From Porpolomopsis calyptriformis (taxonomy: Eukaryota; Basidiomycota; Agaricomycetes; Agaricales; Hygrophoraceae): 64,000 nt of DNA. The notes beneath the pieces are model-generated. The model searched no databases and was not told the DNA's origin. It was given only the letters and a program-made list of their open reading frames with translations. Both the position numbers and the translations under genes were made by a program. The DNA is taken from the NCBI GenBank assembly GCA_951640195.1, contig OX621165.1:992001-1056000 (forward strand). The letters run 5' to 3'. Of this stretch, positions 14,707-24,575 are shown one piece after another; positions within the stretch are counted from its first letter, which is position 1, and every line of letters starts with the position of its first letter.

Positions 14707-17444
14707 TTAGGCGGTTTCCTCATCATCCGAATCGTCGCGACCACCTTTAAAAAGAGCCATGAGATCGTCCAACCCAAGTTTCAAGTTCCTTATCTTGTCC
14801 CCACTAAGTGCGGCCCTCGCAAGCTCCCGCTTCTTTTCCTGGAGCTACAAGGTTATGTTAGACCAAATCGGCAAACACCGGCAATTTAGGCTTACTTCAA
14901 TTATCCGCTCCTCAACCGTCCGTGGAATCATCAGTTTAAAGATGTGTACGTCACGAGTTTGTCCAAACCGATGGGCACGGTCAAATGCTTGGTCCTATCA
15001 AAAAACTCTAGCAGGCATCCAACAAGCCTTTGGCGACACGTACCTCAAGCGCTGGATTCCACCACAGGTCGGCCAAGATGACATTATTGCAAGCGGTCAA
15101 GTTGAGCCCTGGGGAAGACGGTTAACAAAGCCAGATAAAACGTGAACAAGTCCCCAAATCAACTCACCCGTACCCCCTGCTTTGAATGAAATCAGGATAC
15201 ACCGCGTTCTCTTACTTGTTCGTATTTTTTCCAGGCTAGCATCCCGATCGACTTTAGACATCTTCCCATCATCTGTTCATATTGCCATTAGTTCAGGGCT
15301 TCTATATAAGTTAAAGCCACCTATACGTACATCGAACATATGCTATCCCTTCGTCTTTCAAAAATGGTTCGAGTAAATTGAGCATCGATGTGAATTGCGA
15401 AAATATAATGGTTTTCTCTTCGCGATTAGATCGCTGTTCAATTTCACGCAACAACTTTAGAATCATCCTAATCTTGGCCGAATCTGGGCGCCCGGAGCAC
15501 GCCTTTGCTTGCTTTGCGATCGCCGCACAGTCAAGACAGTGCGTCTCCCACTTATCCGCTGTGATGTCATCTTCGGTGAGTCTGTTTTCAAGCTCATAGA
15601 AATCCAATTCGCTTAACATGGATGAAAGGGTACTTACGTAACTTGACAAACCTGACACTTTCGGCCTGGGGCGACACCAAGTTGACTGAACAGATCAGCC
15701 AATTCCTCGCTTTCATCACCGGCAGGAGTTTTCTGCGGTTGTGGGTCCACAGCCTCTTGATCCGTCAGGTAATCCTTCGACACTAGACACGGATGGTTGC
15801 ATGCTGGCCAAAAACGATTCGAACGAACAAGTCCGGTGGCGAAACCAGTAGCAAAAACTTACCCTGCCGTAGCCTGAGCAACAAGAGCAGGACAGAAGTG
15901 TAATTAGCCCCTCTTTCTTGTTCCATTAGCTTGTTGACTGTAGATTCCATCTTGTCCGCAAGTTTACGGTAAAATGCCTTCTCAGTAGAATCGAACTCGC
16001 ATTCGACGATTTTGACATTTCGAGCAGGCAGGATGATTAGCGGCTGACCATTCAAAAGTTGATCCTTCTGTCGTCGTAGCATGACCTTCTCCAACACAAC
16101 CTGGACGATAAGTAGATATCAGCACTTGTTACATACTGATGATAGCTGGACGGACTTGAAGTCTCTTCATAGCGGTGTTGGCGCCTCTTCCAGTCTTGAG
16201 AGGCTGAGCAATTTGGTCCTTGAATTTGCTCCAGTCGTTCAAAGGCCTTACGCGCAAAAACTTGAATAGTGAGTATACTTCTTCCACATTGTTTTGCCTA
16301 AGATTTCAAATCAATACAACCAAAATGTTTGGAGGAAGAAGAAAGCAAACATGGGAGTTCCACTTAAACACCAACGAAATTTCGCTTCGAGACCGCAACA
16401 TGCCAGTGCCGTTTTTGTGGTTCGGTTCTTGATATTGTGTGCCTCGTCTTTGAATGGACGAACCGTCAGGTGAAACTTATCAAATATCGGTTATAATCCC
16501 ACCAAGAATGATACGCCACCACTTGAGACGAAATAACGCGTCTTTCTTTTCTTTTGTTTTTCCGGTCTTCTTTCCACTGGGGAGCGATCGTCCGATGATT
16601 TTCACTGATGAATCGGAATCCGAGTCGTCTGAGTCTTCTACGTCTTTCTTTGTTTTCGATTCATCTTTTCCCTGAGAGCGAAAGGACGAGTGTTCGGATA
16701 CGATAGTCGAATATGAGGTAATAACCACATGCGCTTGCTTTAAACGTTCGGGATCTGTTAAAGATGACAATCAAAAAAACCCGAATGCTGATAAGAAGCA
16801 CAGGCCGAGTTACTTGATGTCCGAGTGGGGCCATGGTGTTGAGTGACAATGAGACCTTTTGCCATTTTTTCAATCTCAGATGCCCATTGGCCGATGAGCG
16901 AAACGGGGCAAACAACTCTACCATCATGGTAAAAGAGGTCGGAACGGGGAAAGACAAGTGAACGCACAACGTGGCTGGTGCCCAGCCATCCGCTCTATCC
17001 GATTTATGCGGGCGCCCCTCGACGATCCGAGTGAGCGCTTGTATTGTCTTTCCGAGGCTGCAAAAAGATGGAAAAGAATAATTTATATATATGTGGCAAA
17101 CATACAGGAAAGACTTGCCCCATATCATCGGCAAGAATCCCGCCAAACTTTTTCGTTTCTGGATCTTCCCGCTCTTTCATCCATTGGCGCCCAAGCACCT
17201 GATGTGGGAGGAGTTCGATATTTTCATTGAATCCTGGAACGATGGCTTGGGACATGTCGATCTCAACGTCCGATCCTTGATGGTTTATGCCCCCTCCAAT
17301 GAGATCGCGTAATGCCCTTTCTGCCTCGGCAGGTGGGATGTATAGGTTGTCACCCGCTGAGGATTCGGGCATATCGACGGCTTCTTCATGACGGTCTTCG
17401 CGCACGATAGCGGGTTTAGGATGATAGTAAAGAAGGCGATTCAT
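14707..17444 (-). CDS. SNF2-family DNA-dependent ATPase (Rad16/HLTF/Rad5-related)
   Basis: Nuclear DNA translocase. The N-terminal exon leads to LLPHQVLGRQWMKERED and ILADDMG; the Walker A LGKTIQAL comes after a GC-AG intron (17058-17118) that falls inside the MG-LGKT motif. Then VVCPVSLIGQW, VITSYSTIV, an acidic Ser/Asp insert, the DEAH-box region, SGTPMQNN and LRRQKDQLL. Between the two lobes there are two CxxC pairs (CQVC and CLDC, about 25 residues apart) rather than a full C3HC4 RING. The C-terminal lobe has TIIFSQFTSML, GGTGLNL, DLWWNPALEDQAFDRAHR and RTVEERI. Stop TAA at 14707-14709. The start ATG at 17444 (MNRLLYYHP) is a best guess. Likely role: chromatin remodelling or DNA repair. 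Confidence 0.85.
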
Positions 17445-17863
17445 CCTAGTACTATCGAGAAGGTTTTCTTATGTGGAGGTGAACGGTCACATGATCTTGC
17501 TGTCACAACGTGTTTCAATTTCAGATTGTTGATGCCGCTTACGCGGAGCGACGTAAAAATGCAGGTTGTACGGACCGATGGTAAATACAATGCAAAGACA
17601 ATAGAGGCTGTATCTTGACTGTATCTTGAGTACAAACGAACCGATTACGGTTTGTTGCAATTTGGGTGAAGATCGCTTCCGAGAGTAAAGACCCCGTACA
17701 GCGCTGTTATGTGAACACTTTTTTGGCTGAAGAAATAATAATGGTGATCAAGGTCCTGATCGTTTGGATCGAATATCTCTCCTGAATAAAAACTACTTAA
17801 ACCCCTGCCCAGTCCATCCGCGCTCTCATCACCCTCTTCTCCTCTCTCCCATCTTCTCCTATA
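17445..17863. promoter_or_regulatory. Divergent promoter region of SNF2 gene and UDP-glucose dehydrogenase
   Basis: About 420 bp between two divergent start codons. A TACTTAAACCCC stretch and a pyrimidine-rich leader (CCTCTTCTCCTCTCTCCCATC) precede the UGDH ATG, as is common for basidiomycete housekeeping promoters. No separate gene is seen. Confidence 0.5.
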
Positions 17864-19544
17864 ATGGCTCCAGTTCATGTAAAAAAAATCTGTTGCAGTA
17901 CGTACTCCGAATCCTCCCCCCTTATCGTTCCCACTCACTGCCCGATTCAGTCGGCGCTGGATATGTCGGCGGACCCACATGCGCCGTTATCGCCCTCAAG
18001 TGCCCTCACATCACCGTCACCATCGTTGACCTCAACAAAGCACGTGTAGACGCTTGGAACAGCAAAGACTTTTCTCTCCCGATTTACGAACCTGGCCTTG
18101 AAGACGTCGTTCGCGCCGCCCGTGGACGCAACCTCTTCTTCTCCACAGATGTCGATCAGGGTATTAAAGATGCCGACCTCATTTTTGTCAGCGTCAACAC
18201 CCCGACGAAGAAGAGTGGTGTCGGAGCTGGCTTTGCTGCAGATCTCAAGTGTGTTGATAACGTTTTTGTTTTGTTCATATTCATCACATTTCCATAGCTA
18301 TGTTGAACTTGCGACCCGTCGTATCGCTGCCATCGCCACCTCTTCCAAGATAGTCGTCGAAAAGTCGACCGTACCGTGCCGCACCGCCGAATCCATGCGC
18401 ACCATCCTTGAAGCCAACTCCAAACCCAACTGCCGGTTTGACATCCTTTCCAACCCCGAGTTCCTTGCGGAAGGCACTGCGATAAGCGATCTCTTCCACC
18501 CAGATCGTGTCCTAATCGGGTCGCTACAGACGGCAGAAGGCAAGAACGCTTGTGCATCTCTCATGGGAGTTTATGCCAACTGGGTTCCGTAAGACATCTT
18601 CCCTTCTATTTTCCTTCTGATTCTATTGATTGCAACAGCACGAATCGCATCCTGACTGTCGGTCTCTGGTCCTCGGAGCTTTCCAAGTTAGCCGCGAACG
18701 CCATGCTCGCACAGCGTATCTCGTCCATCAACGCCCTCTCGGCTATCTGTGAAGCAACAGGAGCCAATATTGATGAGGTCGCAAATGCGGTCGGGTACGA
18801 TTCCCGTGTTGGTCCAAAGTTCCTCAAGGCATCGGTTGGTTTTGGCGGGTCATGCTTCCAGAAGGACATCTTGAACCTCGTGTACCTCAGCGAGAGTTTG
18901 CACCTTCCCGAAGTCGCCGCCTACTGGAAGCAAGTCGTAGAAATGAACGAGTATCAGAAGAAACGGTTTTCGAAACGTGTTGTGGATACCTTATTTAACA
19001 CCATTACCGGAAAGGTTTGTCTATTTATAATGACCAAACCAGAGTCTGATGCCAAGACCGGTAGCGGATTGCGGTGCTGGGGTTCGCGTTCAAGGCCGAT
19101 ACAGGCGACACGCGCGAATCTGCTGCCATCACTCTTATCAAAAACTTCCAAGAAGAGCGAGCAATGATCAATCTCTACGACCCGCAAGTCGAGCACTCGC
19201 AGATCTGGATGGACCTCGAAGAAGCCATTCCTGGCACCTCGCTTGAGGCCCGTGCGTCCCCCTTTCCCTGTGGCAATCCCTCTCGATGTTAAATTTATTT
19301 TACAGTCAAGAAGCAAGTAACCATCTGCGGGTCCGCGATCGAAGCTTGCAAAGACGCTGAAGCCGTGGTTATCGCTACCGAATGGAAGGAGTTCCGTCAA
19401 ATTCCATGGGAAGAGGTGTATGCACATATGAAGAAGCCTGCCTTCGTGTTTGATGGTAGGTTGCTCGTAGATGCGGATAAGCTCAGATCGATTGGATTCA
19501 AGGTCGGTCGCACGTTCTCGAGCCCTTTGAACCCAATGTGCTGA
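17864..19544 (+). CDS. UGDH: UDP-glucose 6-dehydrogenase
   Basis: Oxidises UDP-glucose to UDP-glucuronate with two NAD+, feeding glucuronate- and xylose-containing glycans. Exons 17864-17897, 17951-18248, 18298-18588, 18639-19014, 19065-19251 and 19306-19544 join to 474 aa, a usual family length. The first exon is 34 nt and splices into GAGYVGGPT, the NAD-binding GxGxxG. Later are [28 protein letters not shown], the central [17 protein letters not shown] helix, the catalytic Cys in [12 protein letters not shown] and [15 protein letters not shown] CpG-rich coding strand and all canonical splice sites speak for an active gene. It is the third nucleotide-sugar enzyme in 12 kb but is separated from the fucose pair by two unrelated genes. 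Confidence 0.94.
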
Positions 19545-20150
19545 CTCTTTGTTGAGGTAACGACCATTGGACGAGGCATCGAAAAATGAAAAGCCTCTGC
19601 CTTCTCGCCTTAGAAAGGATACGCAGACTGTTCCCTCCTTAGATGATTGATGATTCAGGTATCCTGTATAGACGTTTTCTCTGCCTGTTAATAAACGTGG
19701 TTAGCTTTGCCAAGGATTTCCCGGAGAACTGCAACTCACAACACCGTACCACCACGATGGCAAATATGGTTCATTAAACGGTGTTTCTCATCCGTCTGTT
19801 GCTTCTATTTCAAAGCCAACCATCATGTCTAACAAACCTCTTGACACGAAATATAACCACATTTAGTGGGAAGCCTTCACTGGAACTAACGCGATATCCC
19901 GCTAGGTGTTTCGCATGATTCTCCAAGATTTACCTCACTCACCCAGCCACTGTTCTTGTGTCATTCAGGAGTAAAATGTTGCCGTCAGAACGTCATTCTT
20001 AAGGAATTTCTACCGCTTGGGGGCTTCTTACATCGGTTGAAAATGCCCTCCAAAAAGCCTATAAATGAGGCAAGAAAGAGTTGAGATTACCTCGTCAGTT
20101 TCCCCCCACTCAGAGCCTCAACTAGTCGCCTTTCTCGGTCGGACAAAGTC
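19545..20150. other. Intergenic region with GH25 promoter
   Basis: 3' UTR of UGDH followed by the upstream region of the GH25-type gene. No extra gene is recognisable. The TATA-like site near its right end is listed separately. Confidence 0.55.
20060..20066 (+). promoter_or_regulatory. TATA-like box of GH25-type gene 1
   Basis: TATAAAT lies 91 bp before the start codon. The second GH25-type gene has a TATAAAAG at a similar place, so this promoter layout is shared by the two paralogs. Confidence 0.5.
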
Positions 20151-20971
20151 ATGCCAACCATGTTCTTCCTGTACCCCGTTCTTTTCCTCCTTAACCTCGC
20201 CCCGTGGTCGCTCGCCCTCGTCTACGGCGTCGACTCGTCTTCGCTCGTGCCGGAGGCGACGTACGCGAAAGCGAGAGGCGAGGGCTTCACCAAGGCCATC
20301 ATGCGCGGGTACGAAGAGGCCTGCGGCGTCGGAGGCGAGGTGGACCCCAACTTTGTCCCGAGCTACGCCAACGCGCGCGCGGCGGGGATCACCAACATCG
20401 ACACGTACTGGTTCCCGTGCACGGGCTCGGCCCACCGCTGCAAGCCGTTTGCGACGCAGATCGCGGAGCTGGGTGCCGTGTTTAATGCTCATAGGATGGA
20501 TGTCGGTACGATTTGGATAGATCTTGAGTATGATCCGGTTTGCAATAACGTGAGGACAAAGTGCTTTTTATTTAAATCGACTAGAGCTTACGGTGGGTTT
20601 TTTTGTTCGATAAGTGGGACTACGGCGCGAGCGGGAACCTTGCTGTTGCAAGAGAGATAATAGCAGCTATCAAGGCGTCGGGCTACCACTTCGGCATTTA
20701 CAGCTCCCCAGGCGAGTGGTCGAGAATGTTTGGTTCGTATTCGCCCATACTCGATAACTCTGCCCCGCTGTGGTTCGCAACCTATGATGGAGTGCAAGGT
20801 CTCACTCTCACTACTCGGTTCGGGGGGTAAGCATTTCGTGGCGAATCCAGTCCATCTGTTTGGTAAATGTTCATGCCTTTTTTCTTTTGCAGATGGACCT
20901 CCGCCGTTGGGAAACAGTACACCGATCGATCGGCATCTGGTTTGTTCGACCTGAATGTCTTTGCTCATTAA
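20151..20971 (+). CDS. Secreted GH25-type lysozyme-like protein 1
   Basis: Family 25 glycoside hydrolase (muramidase fold) of the LYS1-like type. Exons 20151-20549, 20615-20826 and 20893-20971 give 229 aa. The first 22 residues or so are a hydrophobic signal peptide (FFLYPVLFLLNLAPWSLA), followed at once by VYGVDSS with the family Asp. Further on are ITNIDTYWFPC, WIDLEYD with the catalytic-type Asp-x-Glu, GIYSSPGEW and PLWFATYDG. It ends with LNVFAH and TAA at 20969-20971. The first intron ends in an unusual but acceptable AAG acceptor context. It is likely extracellular, acting on bacterial cell walls; that role is inferred from the family. A paralog lies at 28277-29068 with the same intron positions. 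Confidence 0.85.
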
Positions 20972-21508
20972 GGTTGGTATGCCACTCTGGCTCCGGGATG
21001 CATATTAACCCGCATGTCATTAGATTACTTCACCCGTTACAAACGAGAAGAATAAAGAGCACATGGACTTATCGGATACCCAAGTTGAAGGACAAGTTTT
21101 TATATGTACGTATTTTTGAAAGGACGTTTTGAACTTGTGCAGTTCGATGCGGGTTTGGCATCATGATCCCCAATTACAATTTTGATCGTCTGAGATTGAG
21201 ACAGCTAGGGTGAAAGAGCAGGCCGAGTGGGGGTACTGTGGTATATGCATGCATGATACTTTGGAAACATCGTGTGTACTGCACGGCATTCTGACAAGGT
21301 TTATCTCCAAGGCGAAAACTGCAGGTGAAGTCACATGTATAACTCTGCGCAATGCAGACTTCTTCACCACCCAATGGGGCTTTGGCAAATGTCCACTCCT
21401 TGATACATTAATAACGGTTGGAAATGTTGCAGTGATTACATACGTCCAAACCCAACGTTGTCTGTTCATCAGCGTTACACCTGTTTTATTCTTCCCTTTT
21501 CCGGCAAA
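20972..21508. other. Convergent intergenic region
   Basis: 3' sides of GH25-type gene 1 (+) and the PEX39-like gene (-). Nothing else is recognisable. Confidence 0.5.
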
Positions 21509-22224
21509 TTAGCCCATTTCCCAAGGTTTCTTCTTTGCTGGGGTTATCGATTCACTCGAAGGTGCATCCTAGAGAGGACAAGAAACAAAGAAAAGATGTT
21601 AGACAACATGGATTGAAATGAGAGCCCCCCGCTTAAGGACCGTGTGTACGCACATTCAAGCCGTCGGGGATGGTTCTGTTATTGGGAATCTGGTCTATTT
21701 TTCCCTGCTCGATGAGGGCTTTTATCTCTGCGAACGTTAGAATGGGCGGCTCCGCGTGAAGGGGTTCGGGTGGGACAGAGGCTAGTGTTGGTGGCAGCGG
21801 TAATGGTGGCTGATCAGAAGTTGGTGAGAGACGAGCACGCAAAGACTGTTCATATTCGAGTGTGTTCTCGACAGTTAATGAGTATCCCGTTACCCTGAAG
21901 TGCAAGCGTTGAGCGACGGGTGCAGCAGGGTACGCAAGGTAGATGGCAAGGATGGAACACTGTCGCGTACCGATTAAAATAAAAGATACGAGAGCGACGG
22001 AGAAGGTCGTCTTTCTCCTCCTCAGACTTTTCGTGCCATGCTGGACTTGTATTGGAAAGAATGCTCGCTAGACCTTGCTTGGGACTATAGGTCACTTTTG
22101 AATGGAAACAGAAATTCGTGGATGGACTTACTTGGTAGGTCTCGTCTGATGAGAATGGGTAGTCGACGAACAGCTGAAATGGGTTTTCAATGGAGGCACT
22201 GGCGTGGCTGGAATCTGCTGCCAT
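21509..22224 (-). CDS. PEX39-like small peroxin with C-terminal KPWE motif
   Basis: Small protein read from four exons on the minus strand. The start MAADSSHASAS is at 22224; exon 1 ends DETYQ. The second exon reads QGLASILSNTSPAWHEKS and an acidic/basic helix (EEEKDDLLRRSRIFYFNR). The third reads VTGYSLTVENTLEYE, a proline-rich linker and LTFAEIKALIEQGKIDQIP followed by NNRTIPDGLN. A last exon, after an intron from about 21652 to 21570, gives DAPSSESITPAKKKPWEMG and TAA at 21509-21511. The IP/NNR-x-IP segment plus terminal KPWE is the pattern known for PEX39 (yeast YJR012C, human C6orf226), a factor for PTS2 protein import with Pex7. The assignment rests on these motifs alone; otherwise it is a conserved fungal protein of unknown function. 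Confidence 0.62.
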
Positions 22225-22710
22225 TGAAAGCCGGATTAGTACACTCGCCGCCACCGAAAAGCTCGGCCTTGATGGACTGCACCCCACTTTCCTCCACATC
22301 AAGCAGTCTACCCTAATTTCGGTTGTAACTACAATGCTGCAGCTTCCACTGGTGTATGGATTCGATCAAGTCTCCATTGATGATTCGCGCAGGAAGCTAC
22401 TTGATGGTGAGATTACCTGGCATAGATCGCGCTAATAGCCTCAAGTTGACAATTAGCGCTTTCTCATTCCCGAAAGGTCTATTTATGCTCGTGGAAGTAT
22501 GGTGACCGGAAATGTAGGAAGGAGAGTTCGTCTCCATGTTATCAAAAGGATATTGGTCGCGGAAATCCTTATCAACCCAACTTGTGCAAAAGCACGGGCA
22601 CCAGCGGGATACATTAGAAATGGGCAGTGCAGACTAGCGCTTGATTAGCGCCTATAGGTTCCGATGCTGTATTCAAGGCTGTATATTCGCTTTCCTTTCC
22701 CACCCACCAT
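22225..22710. other. Divergent intergenic region
   Basis: Upstream of the PEX39-like gene (-) and of the MLKL-NTD-like gene (+). No conserved frame is seen. Confidence 0.45.
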
Positions 22711-23710
22711 ATGCTAAGCACACCCTCGTCGCTGATACCGATGGCCCAGGATCTCAGGAGCAGGAGAGACGACATATTATCTGCTGCACTAGTGACCATC
22801 AGAGTGGTCAGGGATGCTACAGATGCATTTCCGCACCTAAAATCAATAGTAGCGGCAGTGGTGATTCTTTGGGAGATGAGTGAGGTGTGTATATATCTTT
22901 CCATTTATTTTGATAACTGGGTGCTCAGATCCCAGCATGTGAATAATCAGAAGGTGAAGTCGAACAAGAAGGACAGCAAGAGTCTCGCTCGACGAGCTGC
23001 AAAGATATTCCACACTATCTGGAGAAAGACAAAGGATTATGATGAAATACCTGAAGAAGTGCAGGAAAGCATTGATGAGATTGAGAGGTCAGTGTCTTTG
23101 GACTGTTCTTTACATTAGTATTTACCCATTTGGTTTGATAGAATCTTTAACGACATCATCACTTTCACCAAGGAAGTCGAAACTCCAGGTTTTTTTTCAA
23201 AGATATGCCCGTCAAGACCATAACAAAAACCGCGTCGAGCATTTTAGCAAGCGGTTGGATGAAGCTATTGAACTATTCGAGGTAACCTTCTTTGTATCGC
23301 GGATATAATGGTTCTAAAGGACCACGCATTTCAGATCAACTTGCAAATGAACATTCGCAGTTTACACTCTGAAACATCTCAATGTATGAGGAATACGTTT
23401 GTTGAGTTGGATGATGTCTGTCGGGAGCGACACGATGAGATTCTTGATGTGTCACGGATGAGTGAACGGGAGCGAGAGGTGTGTCCAGTTTATTGTTAAG
23501 ACATCAAGCACTGATCGTTTCACATTGCAGCAGCTTCTTACGAGATTGCTTGGTGAGCGTGCTTCGCCAATGCGTTCAGATAATCAAAATTTACTAAATT
23601 TGGAAATAGTTTACTTTAAGCTTTTTTTTTTTTTTTTTTTTTTTTTTTCCAAAAAGGGGTCGATTGTTCTCACCGAAAAGGGAATCTATTGTTCAAACAA
23701 TAGGTTTTAA
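22711..23710 (+). pseudogene. MLKL-NTD-like (HeLo-type) four-helix protein, frameshifted
   Basis: Resembles the N-terminal four-helix domain of mixed-lineage-kinase-like proteins, common in mushroom genomes and often fused to kinase, NACHT or TPR parts. Exon 22711-22884 encodes ALVTIRVVRDATDAFPHLKS; exon 22951-23087 encodes KVKSNKKDSKSLARRAAKIF and VQESIDEIER. The next exon starts at 23142 with IFNDIITFTKEVETPG, then loses the frame in a T8 run at 23190-23197. Homology resumes one frame over as ARQDHNKNRVEHFSKRLDEA and, after an intron, INLQMNIRSL. One T fewer would restore a continuous frame, so this is either a real frameshift or a homopolymer error. No effector domain follows; the frame runs into a T27 tract. 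Possible role, by family only: membrane-acting cell death or allorecognition. Confidence 0.6.
23622..23648 (+). repeat. Poly(T) tract of 27
   Basis: An uninterrupted T27 run at the 3' end of the MLKL-NTD-like gene. It is followed by short repeats: ATTGTTCTCACC near 23664 and ATTGTTCTTACC near 23716, and a TATTGTTCAAACAATA palindrome near 23690. Read on the minus strand it looks like the poly(A) tail of a short retro-inserted sequence lying to the right, but no source is recognisable. Confidence 0.7.
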
Positions 23711-24575
23711 TTAATTGTTCTTACCGGATCTAGCACCGCACTTCCTAGAGAGATGATGCATCTACTACGAAATCCAAGTAGGCTGTGAGAATGGGAGGGC
23801 GAGTATTATTACCTTCTACTGTGCTTTTACCAAAGATCGTTGTGCTCCCAAAACACACTCACAACTGCCAACTCTTCCGGCCAAAGGCCAAAATATCCCC
23901 GAAGCCATGCTGCAAACTCCCAATTCGCACTAAATACTCAAAGTTCTCAAGGCGCGCACGTTCTACGTGTTCGCAGGCCAGCGTATAGATCAAGCTTGTG
24001 CCAGTCGGGGTAAAGCACCTCCACCTACGCTTCAAATACGTGTGCCAGTGAAGGAAACAAGTATGGAGCGAAGATGGTCCAAAGTTGGCTTTGGGTCGGA
24101 CGCGAGAAATGAAAGTTGCTCGGCCGTCATTCTGCAGAGAGTGCGGTCATAAAAACGAATACGTCTGTCGAGGCTTGGTTGGTATCGATCATCATCTGAA
24201 TTGGGACAGTGGCAGATATAAGAACCTGAGGGCCAAGTTTTCGCGAAGGTTGTAGTTGGTTTTACTGCGCGAAGACCAATTTGTATCAAGATCATGTAAA
24301 ACTTGCAAGCCCACCTGTGCAGACAGAAGAAGAAACCACAACCTGGAGCAAAATGCCCATTTCAATTTTGTGGGCTGTGGCGGCAACTTCTGTCTGATAT
24401 CAGGTATCAAGCTTGTACATTCTTAGCGAGCTGTATCTTTTCTGTGTACCTAGTCGTCCGAGCAAGAAAGTCAACCATGACCAGATCAATCTTTGAGAGA
24501 TGCATGGTAAGTAGAAGTAACAGCAATAGACTACAATTACAATTTCAAACCTGCCATCCTTTCTCCCGATCAACC
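23711..24575. other. Intergenic region without recognisable gene
   Basis: About 860 bp between the degraded MLKL-like gene and the 3' end of VIT/vWA gene 1. Short frames on both strands show no family motif and no consistent exon structure. Confidence 0.5.

Noticed and set aside
23088..23117. 30-nt intron that would keep the MLKL-like frame open without a frameshift
   Set aside because: Too short for normal splicing, and it replaces the conserved IFNDIITFTKEV segment by a sequence without family likeness.
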